Assembly: GCF_000146165.2 (NCBI RefSeq)
Contig: NC_004347.2
Location: forward strand, 3,320,790-3,384,789
DNA from: Shewanella oneidensis MR-1
Lineage (GTDB): Bacteria; Pseudomonadota; Gammaproteobacteria; Enterobacterales; Shewanellaceae
Reading direction: 5' to 3'
Length of the DNA stretch: 64,000 nucleotides
Below, piece by piece: positions 16,747-29,371 of the stretch. The position numbers and the translations under genes are program-made. Under the pieces are notes generated by a model. That model did not search any database. It saw only the letters and a program-made list of their open reading frames with translations, and was not told where the DNA came from. Position 1 is the stretch's first letter, and each line of letters starts with the position of its first letter.

Positions 16747-17850
16747 TTATAAACTCAATTGTATAAAACCACCTGCAGGTAAATGCGGGTTATAAGCTAA
16801 TCCTTTAAATTGATTATCCAATAACAGCTGCTTATGTTCCGGCTCATTGGTGGCAATGCAAAGCTGTTCCTGTGGCAAGATAGTGCGAAACTGAACACTC
16901 GGTTTGCCCCAGTCCAATAGACCTAGCTGCAAACTATCCGACAGTGCTAATGGGCTCAGGCCTTCATCATTACGTAAGTAACATCTAAGCCCCTTCCCTG
17001 CTTGGGCAATCGCAGCGCGATAACGCGTTAACTCAATCGCGACATAAACAATATCCACTGTGATATCTAGACCAGACTTCACTAAACGTTCATTCAAGTA
17101 ACTCAGCATATTGAATGGTTCGATAATGGTTTTACTCTGGCCACTACGGTAACTCTTAAGTTTTTGATTCACAAAACTGCGTAGCAATACACAGGCAAAC
17201 GCTGCGCGGTTATCCTCGGGATAGAGGTGGGCCATATACATGATTAAGTAATCACTCCCCACCATCGTTGAATCAATAAAATAGCTACTGATATCACTAC
17301 TTTTAAACAAGCTGTAATCGACTTTTGCGGCGGGATAACTGATATTTGAAGCAGGGAAAAGTTGCTGCTGAACTTGCTTCGCAGCTTCAACGCTCTGTTC
17401 TAATATGGTTAAGTTATCGCTCAGTTCCTGATGAGATAAGACATCAAGGTCGGTCTGCGAAATATCATCAAGCTGATGTCGTTGCAACCCTTGTTGAATA
17501 GCTTGCTCGATAATAAAAAGATCGGCGACGGGTTTGACTAAATAATCACAGGCGCCAATACGCAAAGCCTCAACAACATCGGCCATGACATTGTTACCCG
17601 AGATAACAATTGAAGGCACTAGCGGCTCTAACTTGCTCATTTCCTTAAGCATATCTAAGCCACCCAGCTTTGGCATGCTCAAATCAGCAAGAATAATGTC
17701 AAAACGTTGCTGCTTGAAATGAATAAGGCCCTGCTCACCATCACCAGCCTGCACTACTTGTGCGCCGCGGCCGCTTAGAAAGGTGGCAACAATTTGCCTA
17801 AATACCGGGTCGTCTTCAACCCACAGAATTGAAACATCATTTAACGCCAT
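16747..17850 (-). CDS. RssB-like response regulator with a degenerate PP2C-type output domain
   Basis: This 367-residue protein starts at ATG 17850 (MALNDVSILWVEDDPV, with GGGAA upstream). The receiver domain (about 5-120) has the acidic pair in 'VEDD', the phospho-acceptor D in 'ILADLSMPKLGG', and K in 'CDYLVKPV'. From about 150 the sequence follows the PP2C/SpoIIE pattern ('VQQQLFPASNISYP'). The metal-binding aspartates are missing, however: where active enzymes have GDVSGHG this protein has 'MAHLYPEDNRAAF'. That arrangement is like RssB, the adaptor that delivers RpoS to ClpXP, so a role in sigma-factor control is plausible but inferred. It is convergent with the peptide transporter gene. 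Confidence 0.75.
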   Translation of the reverse strand: MALNDVSILWVEDDPVFRQIVATFLSGRGAQVVQAGDGEQGLIHFKQQRFDIILADLSMPKLGGLDMLKEMSKLEPLVPSIVISGNNVMADVVEALRIGACDYLVKPVADLFIIEQAIQQGLQRHQLDDISQTDLDVLSHQELSDNLTILEQSVEAAKQVQQQLFPASNISYPAAKVDYSLFKSSDISSYFIDSTMVGSDYLIMYMAHLYPEDNRAAFACVLLRSFVNQKLKSYRSGQSKTIIEPFNMLSYLNERLVKSGLDITVDIVYVAIELTRYRAAIAQAGKGLRCYLRNDEGLSPLALSDSLQLGLLDWGKPSVQFRTILPQEQLCIATNEPEHKQLLLDNQFKGLAYNPHLPAGGFIQLSL

Positions 17851-17970
17851 AAAGATTCCCGCATAACGTTTACTGCAACAGCAAATATTCAATCATGACA
17901 TGGGAAGAATCATTTAATACGGCATGGGCTTGGCTGCATATTACTCCTGCAGCCAAGTTAGCGCATGAGC

Positions 17971-18756
17971 TTACTCGAGTTCTTGCATGTATTGATCGAG
18001 TAACTCATCATCTTCTTGTTTTTGAGGAACATTGCCATCATAGACCTTATAGTCCATGTGTTGTATGTACGCATCTTTCACGAAGGCATAGGGATCGAGC
18101 GCATTATCAACAAGCCTTTCTTGGTCAATCGCCGAGGCTCTAGCATGCAAGCTTTTGAGACCCCATTTAAGTACGGATTGCCACATTGTGAGTTCAGATA
18201 AGGGAAAGTATAGACCATCAACCCAATCTGACGCGAGTTCACGCACGATATAAGGACCTGCAAATGGCGCCATAAAATAAGGCCCATTGGGGACACCGTA
18301 ATAGCCTAATACTTCGTTAAACTCGTCTTGTTTACGTGTCATCCCCATCATGTCTGCCACATCAATAACACCAAGCAAGCCTATGGTTGTGTTAACCGTA
18401 AAACGGCCTCCAGCATTAGCAGCCCATCCCCATTTGCCTTGTAACAGGTTGTTTACCACACTACTGGGTTCTTCTAAATTTTGTAAAAAATTATTAACCC
18501 CCATCTTGGCTGGCAACGGAATGTAATCGTTATAACCATGAGCGACGGGACGATATAGATATCTATCTAAATACAGATAGTTAAAATCCCACATCACACG
18601 GTTAAATCCTTCAAAGGGGTCTCTTGGGTCTTCGTAAGTAATTTTTACAGCTGAAGCAGTGTCCTTTGGAGTGGTATCGGGTACAGCAACCTCTGCACCA
18701 TAAACCTTGGGCAGTAATGCACATCCTAAAAGTACCCCTATCCATTTCAACTTCAT
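17971..18756 (-). CDS. mlaA: Outer-membrane lipoprotein MlaA (VacJ)
   Basis: This 261-residue protein has a lipoprotein signal (MKLKWIGVLLGC, lipobox L-L-G-C12). The mature region begins near 'YEDPRDPFEGFNRVMWDFNY' (about 41-60), the MlaA signature. MlaA works with OmpC-type porins to remove misplaced phospholipids from the outer leaflet of the outer membrane and passes them to MlaC. The C-terminal acidic tail 'PQKQEDDELLDQYMQELE' is typical of Shewanella versions. An inverted repeat TTGGCTGCA/TGCAGCCAA (17930-17956) lies just after the stop and may be its transcript end, although no U-tract follows. Confidence 0.92.
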   Translation of the reverse strand: MKLKWIGVLLGCALLPKVYGAEVAVPDTTPKDTASAVKITYEDPRDPFEGFNRVMWDFNYLYLDRYLYRPVAHGYNDYIPLPAKMGVNNFLQNLEEPSSVVNNLLQGKWGWAANAGGRFTVNTTIGLLGVIDVADMMGMTRKQDEFNEVLGYYGVPNGPYFMAPFAGPYIVRELASDWVDGLYFPLSELTMWQSVLKWGLKSLHARASAIDQERLVDNALDPYAFVKDAYIQHMDYKVYDGNVPQKQEDDELLDQYMQELE

Positions 18757-18801
18757 ATTGCTCTCTTAAATAAATGTACTGCCTAGTTAACGAGTTTTCG
18801 T

Positions 18802-18829
18802 TAAAGTGACCATAAACAAGTGACGATAA
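18802..18829 (+). promoter_or_regulatory. Possible FliA (sigma-28) promoter of the FliK-like gene
   Basis: TAAAG (18802-18806) and GACGATAA (18822-18829) resemble the FliA consensus TAAAG...GCCGATAA. The spacing is one base longer than ideal and position 2 of the -10 differs. The downstream gene is flagellar by its C-terminal domain, which makes FliA control reasonable. Confidence 0.4.
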
Positions 18830-18974
18830 AAGATCAGTCTTCTGAGTCATACACTGAGTATGACAGAAAAATGCCTCCGCCTTTACAAAGCGCATAAGCA
18901 TACTTGGCAAAACAGTTTGGTCAATTGTTAATTTTTAAATAACGTACCGAAAGATATTCCAACAAGGGTCTAAT

Positions 18975-20813
18975 ATGGAGTCAATTCCACCTAGTCAGAT
19001 TACCAACGCACAATTAATCACCTCTGGGCCACCAAACAGTGACCTAAGTGCTAACGCGCGCCCTATTCCCGTGGAAGTAAAGCTTACTCCTGAAGGCGAT
19101 AGTATTATTCTAAATGGTACAGAATATAATTTAAAGCTTGCTAATGCTCAGCAACGACAGGCGTTAATCATTGCTACCCAATATTTAGTCAATCCAGTAC
19201 CAAATCAAGCAAGTGAATCGAGTGCAATCCCCCCCTCTCAACTCATTACCTTAGGCAATACTATTAGCCTTAAGCTTCCTGAAGCCATCGTATTGCTTGC
19301 AAAACAAAATGGGATTTCTGAAGCAAAGCTATTTGCCCTCGCAGGTCGCCCACAGGGATATCCACTTCCGAATGTCATTGTTACTGCAAAAGAATTCCAA
19401 TTTGCTAATGGAACCGTCGTACAACAAGATCCGGGAACGCGGCTCAACTCGGGTGAATATCAAGCAAAAATAGCCTTATCACAAGGGAAAGCTATTTTAG
19501 TGTTGACCCCAATACTGAGCAAACTCGAAATTCAAATCGGCGCCCCAATAAATGAAACTCAACTTCCCATTATTGATAAAAAAACAGCCGATGTCGTTAT
19601 CACTAAAATGGAGCCCGTTCAAATAATTGCGAGTTTTTTGCGAAAACTTGAAGGCCTAGTCCCCCAAGCGGATAATTCTGCAGCCAAATTAAATACGGCT
19701 GCCACGCAAGGAGGATCAACTTCAGACCTAAAAATGCCCCATACTCAAACGGCTTCTGTTGCCAATGAGGTTGCTAGTGTAAAAAGCTCACCATCAAATC
19801 TTCATCTTGCCTCAAGTTTACAACCCAGTACTGAACCAAAGCTGACTGCTGCAGTGCAAACAGCAACTCTTAGCAATAAGTTTCCAGAGATTAATCTCCA
19901 AACAACGCCTCCTGAGCTCAACACACAAGCGAAGGACGCAATAAGTTCAGATAAACATAACAAGCCAAACGAGGCTAATATATCTGTAAATCAAGTACTT
20001 CAAAAAGCCTTTACCAAAGCAGGTGCTCTGCCAACAGAACAAATGCAATCCCGTACTAGCGCGAATTTAGCCGCAGAACTTTTAAAACATTTACCCAATT
20101 TGAGCCCACATCCATTAGGCCAATTAAGCGATCCTAGTGAATTAAAAGACAGTATCCTTGGGCTAGCGACCTTAAATCTTTCAACTCCGCAGCAGAGTCA
20201 GGCTTCAACGCTGCTAAATGCAGGTGCAATTACATCGTTATTTCAACTGCTATTAGGATTTAGGGCAAATATGACTAACAGTAAAATGAGTGCAAAATTA
20301 GCCGATTACTTAGAACAACTCCAAACCAAAATCGGATTATCTCAGCACCAGCTGGGTCAATTTAGCAAAGCGGGCGGCTTAGAAAGCATGGGGCAACTCG
20401 CGTCAAGTCTGCAGCTTTATCAGCAGGCTAGTAGTGAAAATAATGGCAATTTAGTATGGTTTTTTGCCCTTCCCTATGGGATCAATCAACGACATGAACA
20501 ATTAGAAGGTAAATTTGAGCGGGAAGCGGATAGCGATGGACAACAGAACCACAAGGGCTGGAATTTACAATTGAAATTTAATCTTGCACAGGGCCCCTTA
20601 CTGATATCGGCGCGTTTTCACCAACAAGTATTAGATATTCAATTCAAAGGTGACAGCCGGCCATTGCTCAATCGAGTCGACAACTTTCTTGCTCCACTCG
20701 GGCAAAAATTATCGCAATTGGGATTTACACCGGGAGAGCTGTCGACACAACTAGCGCCTGTACCAGCAACCTTACTCCCTGGCGATCATTTCCTAGTGAA
20801 AACAATAGCATAA
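18975..20813 (+). CDS. FliK-like flagellar hook-length-control domain protein
   Basis: This 612-residue protein has a long, low-complexity Q/S/T/P-rich central region (about 230-400) and a C-terminal Flg_hook-type domain. That domain runs from 'WFFALPYGINQRHEQLEGKF' through 'WNLQLKFNLAQGPLLISARF' to the end, and resembles the C-terminal domain of FliK. A canonical fliK is encoded at 40323-41906, so this is a second FliK-like protein. It is followed 14 bases later by flhX, which encodes an FlhB C-terminal-like protein, so the pair may modulate substrate switching of the flagellar export gate (inference). The start is supported by AAGGG upstream of ATG 18975. Confidence 0.75.
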   Translation: MESIPPSQITNAQLITSGPPNSDLSANARPIPVEVKLTPEGDSIILNGTEYNLKLANAQQRQALIIATQYLVNPVPNQASESSAIPPSQLITLGNTISLKLPEAIVLLAKQNGISEAKLFALAGRPQGYPLPNVIVTAKEFQFANGTVVQQDPGTRLNSGEYQAKIALSQGKAILVLTPILSKLEIQIGAPINETQLPIIDKKTADVVITKMEPVQIIASFLRKLEGLVPQADNSAAKLNTAATQGGSTSDLKMPHTQTASVANEVASVKSSPSNLHLASSLQPSTEPKLTAAVQTATLSNKFPEINLQTTPPELNTQAKDAISSDKHNKPNEANISVNQVLQKAFTKAGALPTEQMQSRTSANLAAELLKHLPNLSPHPLGQLSDPSELKDSILGLATLNLSTPQQSQASTLLNAGAITSLFQLLLGFRANMTNSKMSAKLADYLEQLQTKIGLSQHQLGQFSKAGGLESMGQLASSLQLYQQASSENNGNLVWFFALPYGINQRHEQLEGKFEREADSDGQQNHKGWNLQLKFNLAQGPLLISARFHQQVLDIQFKGDSRPLLNRVDNFLAPLGQKLSQLGFTPGELSTQLAPVPATLLPGDHFLVKTIA

Positions 20814-20827
20814 TTAAGAGTCTACCT

Positions 20828-21136
20828 ATGGCAGAAGAATACAAAACCCAGCAAGCAGTCGCCTTAAGTTATGACGGAAAGCATGCACCTAAAGTAGTTG
20901 CATCCGGCGAAGGGCTGGTCGCTGACGAAATTATCGCCCTAGCTAAAGCCTCTGGCGTATATATTCATCAAGATCCGCACCTGAGTAACTTTCTTCGATT
21001 GCTTGAATTAGGTGAAGAAATTCCAAGAGAGCTATACCTGCTTATCGCCGAATTAATCGCATTTGTGTATATGTTGGATGGTAAATTTCCGGAGCAGTGG
21101 AACAATATGCATAAGAAGATTGTTGATAAGGCTTAG
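20828..21136 (+). CDS. flhX: FlhX (FlhB C-terminal-domain homologue)
   Basis: This 102-residue cytoplasmic protein corresponds to the C-terminal cytoplasmic domain of FlhB/EscU alone: 'AVALSYDGKHAPKVVASGEG', then 'IIALAKASGVYIHQDPHLSN' and 'ELYLLIAELIAFVYMLDGKF'. The membrane domain and the NPTH autocleavage site are absent; the protein begins right after where the cleavage would be. Such standalone proteins (FlhX, also called FhlB) can partly replace cleaved FlhB. It is co-transcribed with the FliK-like gene. Confidence 0.82.
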   Translation: MAEEYKTQQAVALSYDGKHAPKVVASGEGLVADEIIALAKASGVYIHQDPHLSNFLRLLELGEEIPRELYLLIAELIAFVYMLDGKFPEQWNNMHKKIVDKA

Positions 21137-21154
21137 AGGAAAAGTTGATAGATT

Positions 21155-21306
21155 CTAGGTAATAGGTCAACGGAACGCTCACCCGCAAAACGCTGTGCCC
21201 ACAGTAAAAACGTTGACGGAACGCTGCACTTCTAGGATCTCGATTCTGGAGCGCCCTAAAGCCAAGCAGTAGTTTCCTATTGCAGCGTTTTTTTGCTGCT
21301 TTCTAG
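21155..21306. repeat. Diverged CTAG/hairpin repeat region
   Basis: CTAG boxes remain at 21155, 21232 and 21303. The T-rich module GCAGCGTTTTTTTGCTGC lies at 21282-21299. The rest is eroded: the unit ACGGAACGCT occurs twice (21170-21179 and 21216-21225). It fills the gap between convergent flhX and fipA. Confidence 0.6.
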
Positions 21307-21356
21307 AGATGGAAGGCCGTCTTAGATTCGTGCGACCAAAGGCAGTTGTAACATGA

Positions 21357-21755
21357 CTATTTACGGTGCAAACGAATTAACAACTCAGCTTCAGCTTTAG
21401 GTAACTCACACTCTTTAATTAATTCATCCACACCTGCACCTAAGGCCACCATCTTCATCGCTCGCGTATAAAGTTTTGCCTGAGGATCCTGTTGGGTCGA
21501 CTCTTCGATACGTTCAGATTGTTGATGTAAGCGTTTTTCCAGCTCAATCACACGGCGCCCCATACCAATAGTACCGCTGCGAAGCTCCTGCATCTCCCGC
21601 TTAAAAGTCTCGCGCTGACGATCGCCTTCTTTGACTAACACGGTTAACGCTTCAACTCTACTGCGCAACTTACTTAATTGTTTTTGAAGGTAAAGCACTA
21701 AACCTAAACACGCAATCACATAAACCAAGGCTGCGATTAAAAATTCATCGCCCAT
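21357..21755 (-). CDS. fipA: FipA, DUF2802 polar flagellum determinant
   Basis: This 132-residue protein has one N-terminal membrane segment (about 4-24, 'EFLIAALVYVIACLGLVLYL'), a coiled-coil stretch (about 25-85), and a C-terminal DUF2802 domain ('YTRAMKMVALGAGVDELIKE'). DUF2802 proteins in polarly flagellated gammaproteobacteria (FipA) interact with the GTPase FlhF and, with the landmark HubP/FimV, help recruit it to the cell pole. FlhF is encoded 9 kb upstream in the same orientation. A terminator-like stem separates fipA from cheW, so it may have its own promoter in 21756-21860. Confidence 0.82.
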   Translation of the reverse strand: MGDEFLIAALVYVIACLGLVLYLQKQLSKLRSRVEALTVLVKEGDRQRETFKREMQELRSGTIGMGRRVIELEKRLHQQSERIEESTQQDPQAKLYTRAMKMVALGAGVDELIKECELPKAEAELLIRLHRK

Positions 21756-21864
21756 TAATCATCCTTACGCATCACAATAAGCTGAAATCAACAGCGGCTC
21801 ATCCGGCGACCAATAAAAAGAGTAAACAAAGACTAAATGAACCGTTTGCATTATCAACAGCAAA

Positions 21865-21887
21865 GCGACAGATAAGCTATCTGTCGC
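21865..21887 (-). terminator. Stem-loop downstream of cheW
   Basis: GCGACAGATA (21865-21874) and TATCTGTCGC (21878-21887) are perfectly inverted around a 3-base loop, followed on the minus strand by TTTGCTG. The stem is strong, but the U-tract is short. It probably ends or attenuates the che operon. Confidence 0.6.
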
Positions 21888-21900
21888 CAATAATAAAAAC

Positions 21901-22395
21901 TTAGAGCTGATTTAACTCTGCCCATTCTTCATCGGATAATAGTTTGTCTAAATCGACAAGGATCAACAGCTCGTTATCACGGTTACTGACGCCTTGAATA
22001 AACTTAGCACTCTCTTCTGTACCGACGTTAGGCGCATTATCAATTTCAGAGCGGCGTAAATAGACCACTTCAGCAACGCTATCAACCAAAATACCAATGA
22101 CTTGTTTTTCAGCTTCAATGATCACAATACGTGTCGAATCATCAACTTCTGCTGATTGCAGTCCGAAACGTGAGCGGGTATCGATGACTGTCACCACATT
22201 ACCGCGCAAATTGATAATCCCTAAAACATAGTGTGGGGCACCAGGTACAGGGGCTATTTCGGTGTAACGCAGCACTTCTTGTACTTGCATGACATTGATA
22301 CCATAAGTTTCGTTGTCTAACTTAAAGGTAACCCATTGCAGTACTGCATCATCTTTACTTGCAGCCACGGCTGCGACATTTCTTGTATCTTTCAT
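21901..22395 (-). CDS. cheW: Chemotaxis coupling protein CheW
   Basis: This 164-residue CheW domain protein includes 'WVTFKLDNETYGINVMQVQE' (about 25-45), 'PVPGAPHYVLGIINLRGNVV' (about 52-71), and 'IQGVSNRDNELLILVDLDKL' near the end. It bridges receptors and CheA in signalling arrays. I chose ATG 22395 because TGAGG lies 7 bases before it, while the upstream in-frame ATG overlaps the parP stop and lacks a Shine-Dalgarno. It is the last gene of the chemotaxis segment. Confidence 0.93.
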   Translation of the reverse strand: MKDTRNVAAVAASKDDAVLQWVTFKLDNETYGINVMQVQEVLRYTEIAPVPGAPHYVLGIINLRGNVVTVIDTRSRFGLQSAEVDDSTRIVIIEAEKQVIGILVDSVAEVVYLRRSEIDNAPNVGTEESAKFIQGVSNRDNELLILVDLDKLLSDEEWAELNQL

Positions 22396-22402
22396 GTTTA
22401 CC

Positions 22403-23383
22403 TCAACCAATGGAGTCCTGACAGCCTAAACCCGCATCAAGCATTTGTACTAAGGCTTGTACGTGCAAAATGCCACACATTTGTTCTTTAACCACACCAG
22501 CTAACCAGGGACGTTTCCCCGCTTTGCTGCGCCAATTTACTTGCGATTTATGAATTTTTACTGCATTAAGAAGAGACTCACAAGCTAATCCCCAATTACT
22601 GCCCTCTAATAATACAAGATATTGATAATTTACCGATTGCGCCAGTTTATCAGTGTATTTTTCTGGCATCACCCACGCACAGGTATCCACTAGATTTAAC
22701 TGTTCTTCTCGATGAGTTTGTACACCAAGGAACCAAGAAGGACGTCCAATGATATGGTTGATCCGTTCTACTTTGACGATACCACCGAGACTGACTAAAG
22801 GGACAGCCAGCGTTAACCCTGCTACTTTAAAGAATAGTACTTGAAACTCATCATCGAGCACTTCTTGCAAATCTTTTGTCACACTCGGGGGTGCAAAACC
22901 GACTTGCGTTTCTGGGGCAGTCGATATGATCTCGACTTGCTGTGACTCAACATCTGCAGGCTTTACAACATTAGTGACTGCAATTGCTTCTACAGGCTTT
23001 GGCAACGGTAAAGGCTGCTCGTTAAGCTCTGTGGGCTTAGGAATATCAGGCGCTTGCGTTTTTAGCACAGGCGCGAGAAGTCTTTCTAGCGCCTGTTTAT
23101 TCACCAACGGCTCAGCATTTTCCTTAGTTGAAACAGTAACAATACTTTTTGCTCGAGCCAATTGCGCCTCAGGCACTATCGAGGCCCTAGCATCCACTTT
23201 ACTCCGCTCGTGTTCAGCCAAAATGGCATCATTTAACTGCTGAGCTTCCGTTTTTATACTGACATCGAATGCTGAAGTAGCACTCGCTTGAGATTTAATT
23301 GGGGAAGCACTAAACGCACTATCGTCTTCGTGCAGCAATAATTCAAAAAAATCAAAAACAGTTTCATCAACCGATTTTGACAT
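22403..23383 (-). CDS. parP: ParP, CheW-domain protein for polar array localisation
   Basis: This 326-residue protein has an N-terminal disordered, P/A/S-rich region (about 1-165) and a C-terminal CheW-like domain ('QVLFFKVAGLTLAVPLVSLG', 'RPSWFLGVQTHREEQLNLVD'). Encoded between the ParA-like ATPase ParC and CheW, it matches ParP, which anchors chemotaxis arrays at the pole by linking CheA and receptors to ParC. ATG 23383 has GGGGAG 7 bases upstream. It overlaps the 3' end of parC by 17 bases. Confidence 0.85.
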   Translation of the reverse strand: MSKSVDETVFDFFELLLHEDDSAFSASPIKSQASATSAFDVSIKTEAQQLNDAILAEHERSKVDARASIVPEAQLARAKSIVTVSTKENAEPLVNKQALERLLAPVLKTQAPDIPKPTELNEQPLPLPKPVEAIAVTNVVKPADVESQQVEIISTAPETQVGFAPPSVTKDLQEVLDDEFQVLFFKVAGLTLAVPLVSLGGIVKVERINHIIGRPSWFLGVQTHREEQLNLVDTCAWVMPEKYTDKLAQSVNYQYLVLLEGSNWGLACESLLNAVKIHKSQVNWRSKAGKRPWLAGVVKEQMCGILHVQALVQMLDAGLGCQDSIG

Positions 23384-24158
23384 GGCCAAACTCCCCAGCT
23401 AAAAGAAAATCTAATAATCTTTCATAAGCTTTCACACCACGACAACCACTTGCATAATGGGAAGCAGGTAAATGCGCTAAACTTGCGTCTCTAAACTTAG
23501 TATCGACAGGGATCACATCACGCCATAGACTCTCACCATACTGCTCACTTAACAACTGCAGCGCAGCAGGTGAGGCTTTGGTACGTTTATCATACATGGT
23601 TGGCACTACGGTATAACTGTAACGAGTCTTTTTAGAACGTCCCATGATTTCCATGGTTTTCACCATACGTTCAAGTCCTTTAATAGCCAAGAACTCGGTT
23701 TGCACTGGAATCACAATATGTTGGCTAGCAGCAAGTGCATTCACCATCAGCACCCCCAACACGGGAGGACAGTCAACAATGGCAACATCATATTCATCAG
23801 CAACGAGGGCCAGTAGATTACGTAAGACGAGCCCCATACCTTCTTGATGACCTAATGCTCTATCAAGAGTAGCTAGCGCCATCGTCGCTGGTAATAAATC
23901 TAAGCCATCCACTAAGGTTGGTACTATATGTGATTTAACCAACTCTTTTGTGAGATTTTGGTGCGCAATAAACACATCAAAAAGTGACCCTGGAACCTCT
24001 TCCGAGTCAATGCCAAGGTAGTAACCAAGTGAAGCGTGGGGATCGGTATCAATCATCAAGACGCGCTGACCCCGCTTAGCGAGCACTCCCGCTAAACTGG
24101 CTACTGAAGTGGTTTTTCCGACTCCACCTTTTTGATTCGCAATGGTCCAGACTTTCAA
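23367..24158 (-). CDS. parC: ParC, ParA-like ATPase for chemotaxis array positioning
   Basis: This 263-residue MinD/ParA-type ATPase has the deviant Walker A 'KGGVGKTTS' (about 10-18), switch 'IDTDPHASLG' (about 36-45), and Walker B-like 'AIVDCPPVLG'. In vibrios and relatives, ParC recruits and segregates polar chemotaxis clusters with ParP. The start is TTG (24158), with GAGG about 9 bases upstream; no suitable ATG exists before the Walker motif. It is not the chromosomal parA, judging from the flanking che genes. Confidence 0.87.
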   Translation of the reverse strand: MKVWTIANQKGGVGKTTSVASLAGVLAKRGQRVLMIDTDPHASLGYYLGIDSEEVPGSLFDVFIAHQNLTKELVKSHIVPTLVDGLDLLPATMALATLDRALGHQEGMGLVLRNLLALVADEYDVAIVDCPPVLGVLMVNALAASQHIVIPVQTEFLAIKGLERMVKTMEIMGRSKKTRYSYTVVPTMYDKRTKASPAALQLLSEQYGESLWRDVIPVDTKFRDASLAHLPASHYASGCRGVKAYERLLDFLLAGEFGHVKIG

Positions 24159-24220
24159 AGCACTGACCTCTTAAATGTTGATACTTTGCCATTTATGACG
24201 AGAATTGGCGGCATGCCACA

Positions 24221-28174
<3,954 letters not shown>

Positions 28175-28189
28175 CAAATTGACTCCCAG

Positions 28190-28927
28190 TTAGAAACCCA
28201 GACTCGATAGCAGATCATCCACTTCGTCTTGACCTGTTACTACATCTTGACGAAGCTCGGCATTCATTATCGGCCCTTCAGCTTCAATATTATTTTTCTG
28301 AGTAATCTGACTCTCAATCATTGGCTGCTCACCAAACACCGTCAGCATAGACACCAGATTACTTTCAACTTCCATCACTAGATCGATTACCCGACGGATC
28401 ATTTGTCCAGTCAGGTCTTGAAAATCTTGCGCCATCAATATTTGGTTAAGTAATTCGCGTAATCGGTTCGAGTCCAATTCACTGCGCGACATCAAATGCT
28501 GAACATTATGGCAAAGCACCTTAAAGTCAGTTAGGGCAATTTCGCGACGCATTAATTTTTCCCACGATGGCATCACTTGTTGAATATTCGCGGTTAATGC
28601 ATTCGCTAACGGCAAGCATTCCTCAACGGCATCCATGGTCTTATTTGCCGCCTGCTCAGTCATGTCAATTACATAACTTAGCCGCTCTTTAGCATCCGGT
28701 ATTTCTGTATTCGCTAACTCAACTAAACGATTATCGATTTGAAAATCCATTAATGCACTGTGCAATTGGCGAGTCAGTTTACCCACCTCATCAAAGAGTT
28801 CCCTCTGGAGAGGAGCAGCTAATTCCCTAAATAAATCATCAGCTTGAGAGTGTTCATTTGCACTTAATAGTTCTACTAAACGCTGAGCATGCTCGAGCGT
28901 GATGAGCCCTGATGTTTGTGACTTCAT
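28190..28927 (-). CDS. cheZ: CheY-P phosphatase CheZ
   Basis: This 245-residue, mostly helical protein contains the catalytic region 'LMAQDFQDLTGQMIRRVIDL' (about 165-184, with the D and Q required for dephosphorylation). It ends with the CheY-binding peptide 'EVDDLLSSLGF', nearly the same as in E. coli. It lies 13 bases after cheY and 13 bases before cheA. Confidence 0.94.
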   Translation of the reverse strand: MKSQTSGLITLEHAQRLVELLSANEHSQADDLFRELAAPLQRELFDEVGKLTRQLHSALMDFQIDNRLVELANTEIPDAKERLSYVIDMTEQAANKTMDAVEECLPLANALTANIQQVMPSWEKLMRREIALTDFKVLCHNVQHLMSRSELDSNRLRELLNQILMAQDFQDLTGQMIRRVIDLVMEVESNLVSMLTVFGEQPMIESQITQKNNIEAEGPIMNAELRQDVVTGQDEVDDLLSSLGF

Positions 28928-28940
28928 AGCTCATCCCTGC

Positions 28941-29324
28941 TTAAGCGAGTCGTTCGAATATTTTATCTAACTTCTCTTTCAATGTTGCTGCTGTAAAAGG
29001 TTTAACCACATACCCATTAACCCCCGCTTGCGCGGCAGCGATAATTTGTTCACGTTTTGCTTCAGCAGTGACCATTAATACAGGTAGATGCTTTAGAGAG
29101 TCATCGGCCCTGATGGCCTTAAGCAAATCGATACCCTGCATGCCTGGCATGTTCCAATCTGTTACGACAAAATCAAAATCGCCTTTTTGCAACATTGGCA
29201 AGGCAGTTGAGCCATCGTCTGCTTCTTGGGTATTGTTAAAGCCCAAGTCTCGCAACAAGTTCTTGATGATACGTCTCATTGTCGAAAAGTCATCAACGAT
29301 GAGAATCTTCATATTCTTGTCCAA
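28941..29324 (-). CDS. cheY: Chemotaxis response regulator CheY
   Basis: This 127-residue receiver protein has the acidic pair in '[13 protein letters not shown]', phospho-acceptor D56 in '[12 protein letters not shown]', T in '[10 protein letters not shown]', and K in 'GYVVKPF'. Phospho-CheY binds FliM to switch rotation. The TTG at 29324 is preferred over the ATG four codons later, because GGAGG lies 5 bases before the TTG and 17 before the ATG. The extra residues M-D-K-N match other polar-flagellate CheY proteins. Confidence 0.95.
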   Translation of the reverse strand: MDKNMKILIVDDFSTMRRIIKNLLRDLGFNNTQEADDGSTALPMLQKGDFDFVVTDWNMPGMQGIDLLKAIRADDSLKHLPVLMVTAEAKREQIIAAAQAGVNGYVVKPFTAATLKEKLDKIFERLA

Positions 29325-29371
29325 GGTTTCCTCCGGTGAGCTGACATTCAGTGCTCAATTAATAATTATAC

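Noticed and set aside
17930..17956. TTGGCTGCA/TGCAGCCAA inverted repeat as an mlaA terminator
   Set aside because: The stem is good but no U-tract follows on the minus strand, so it was not listed as a separate terminator.
17895..18143. Open frame on the plus strand over the 3' end of mlaA
   Set aside because: It is antisense to a clear mlaA gene and shows no coding features of its own.
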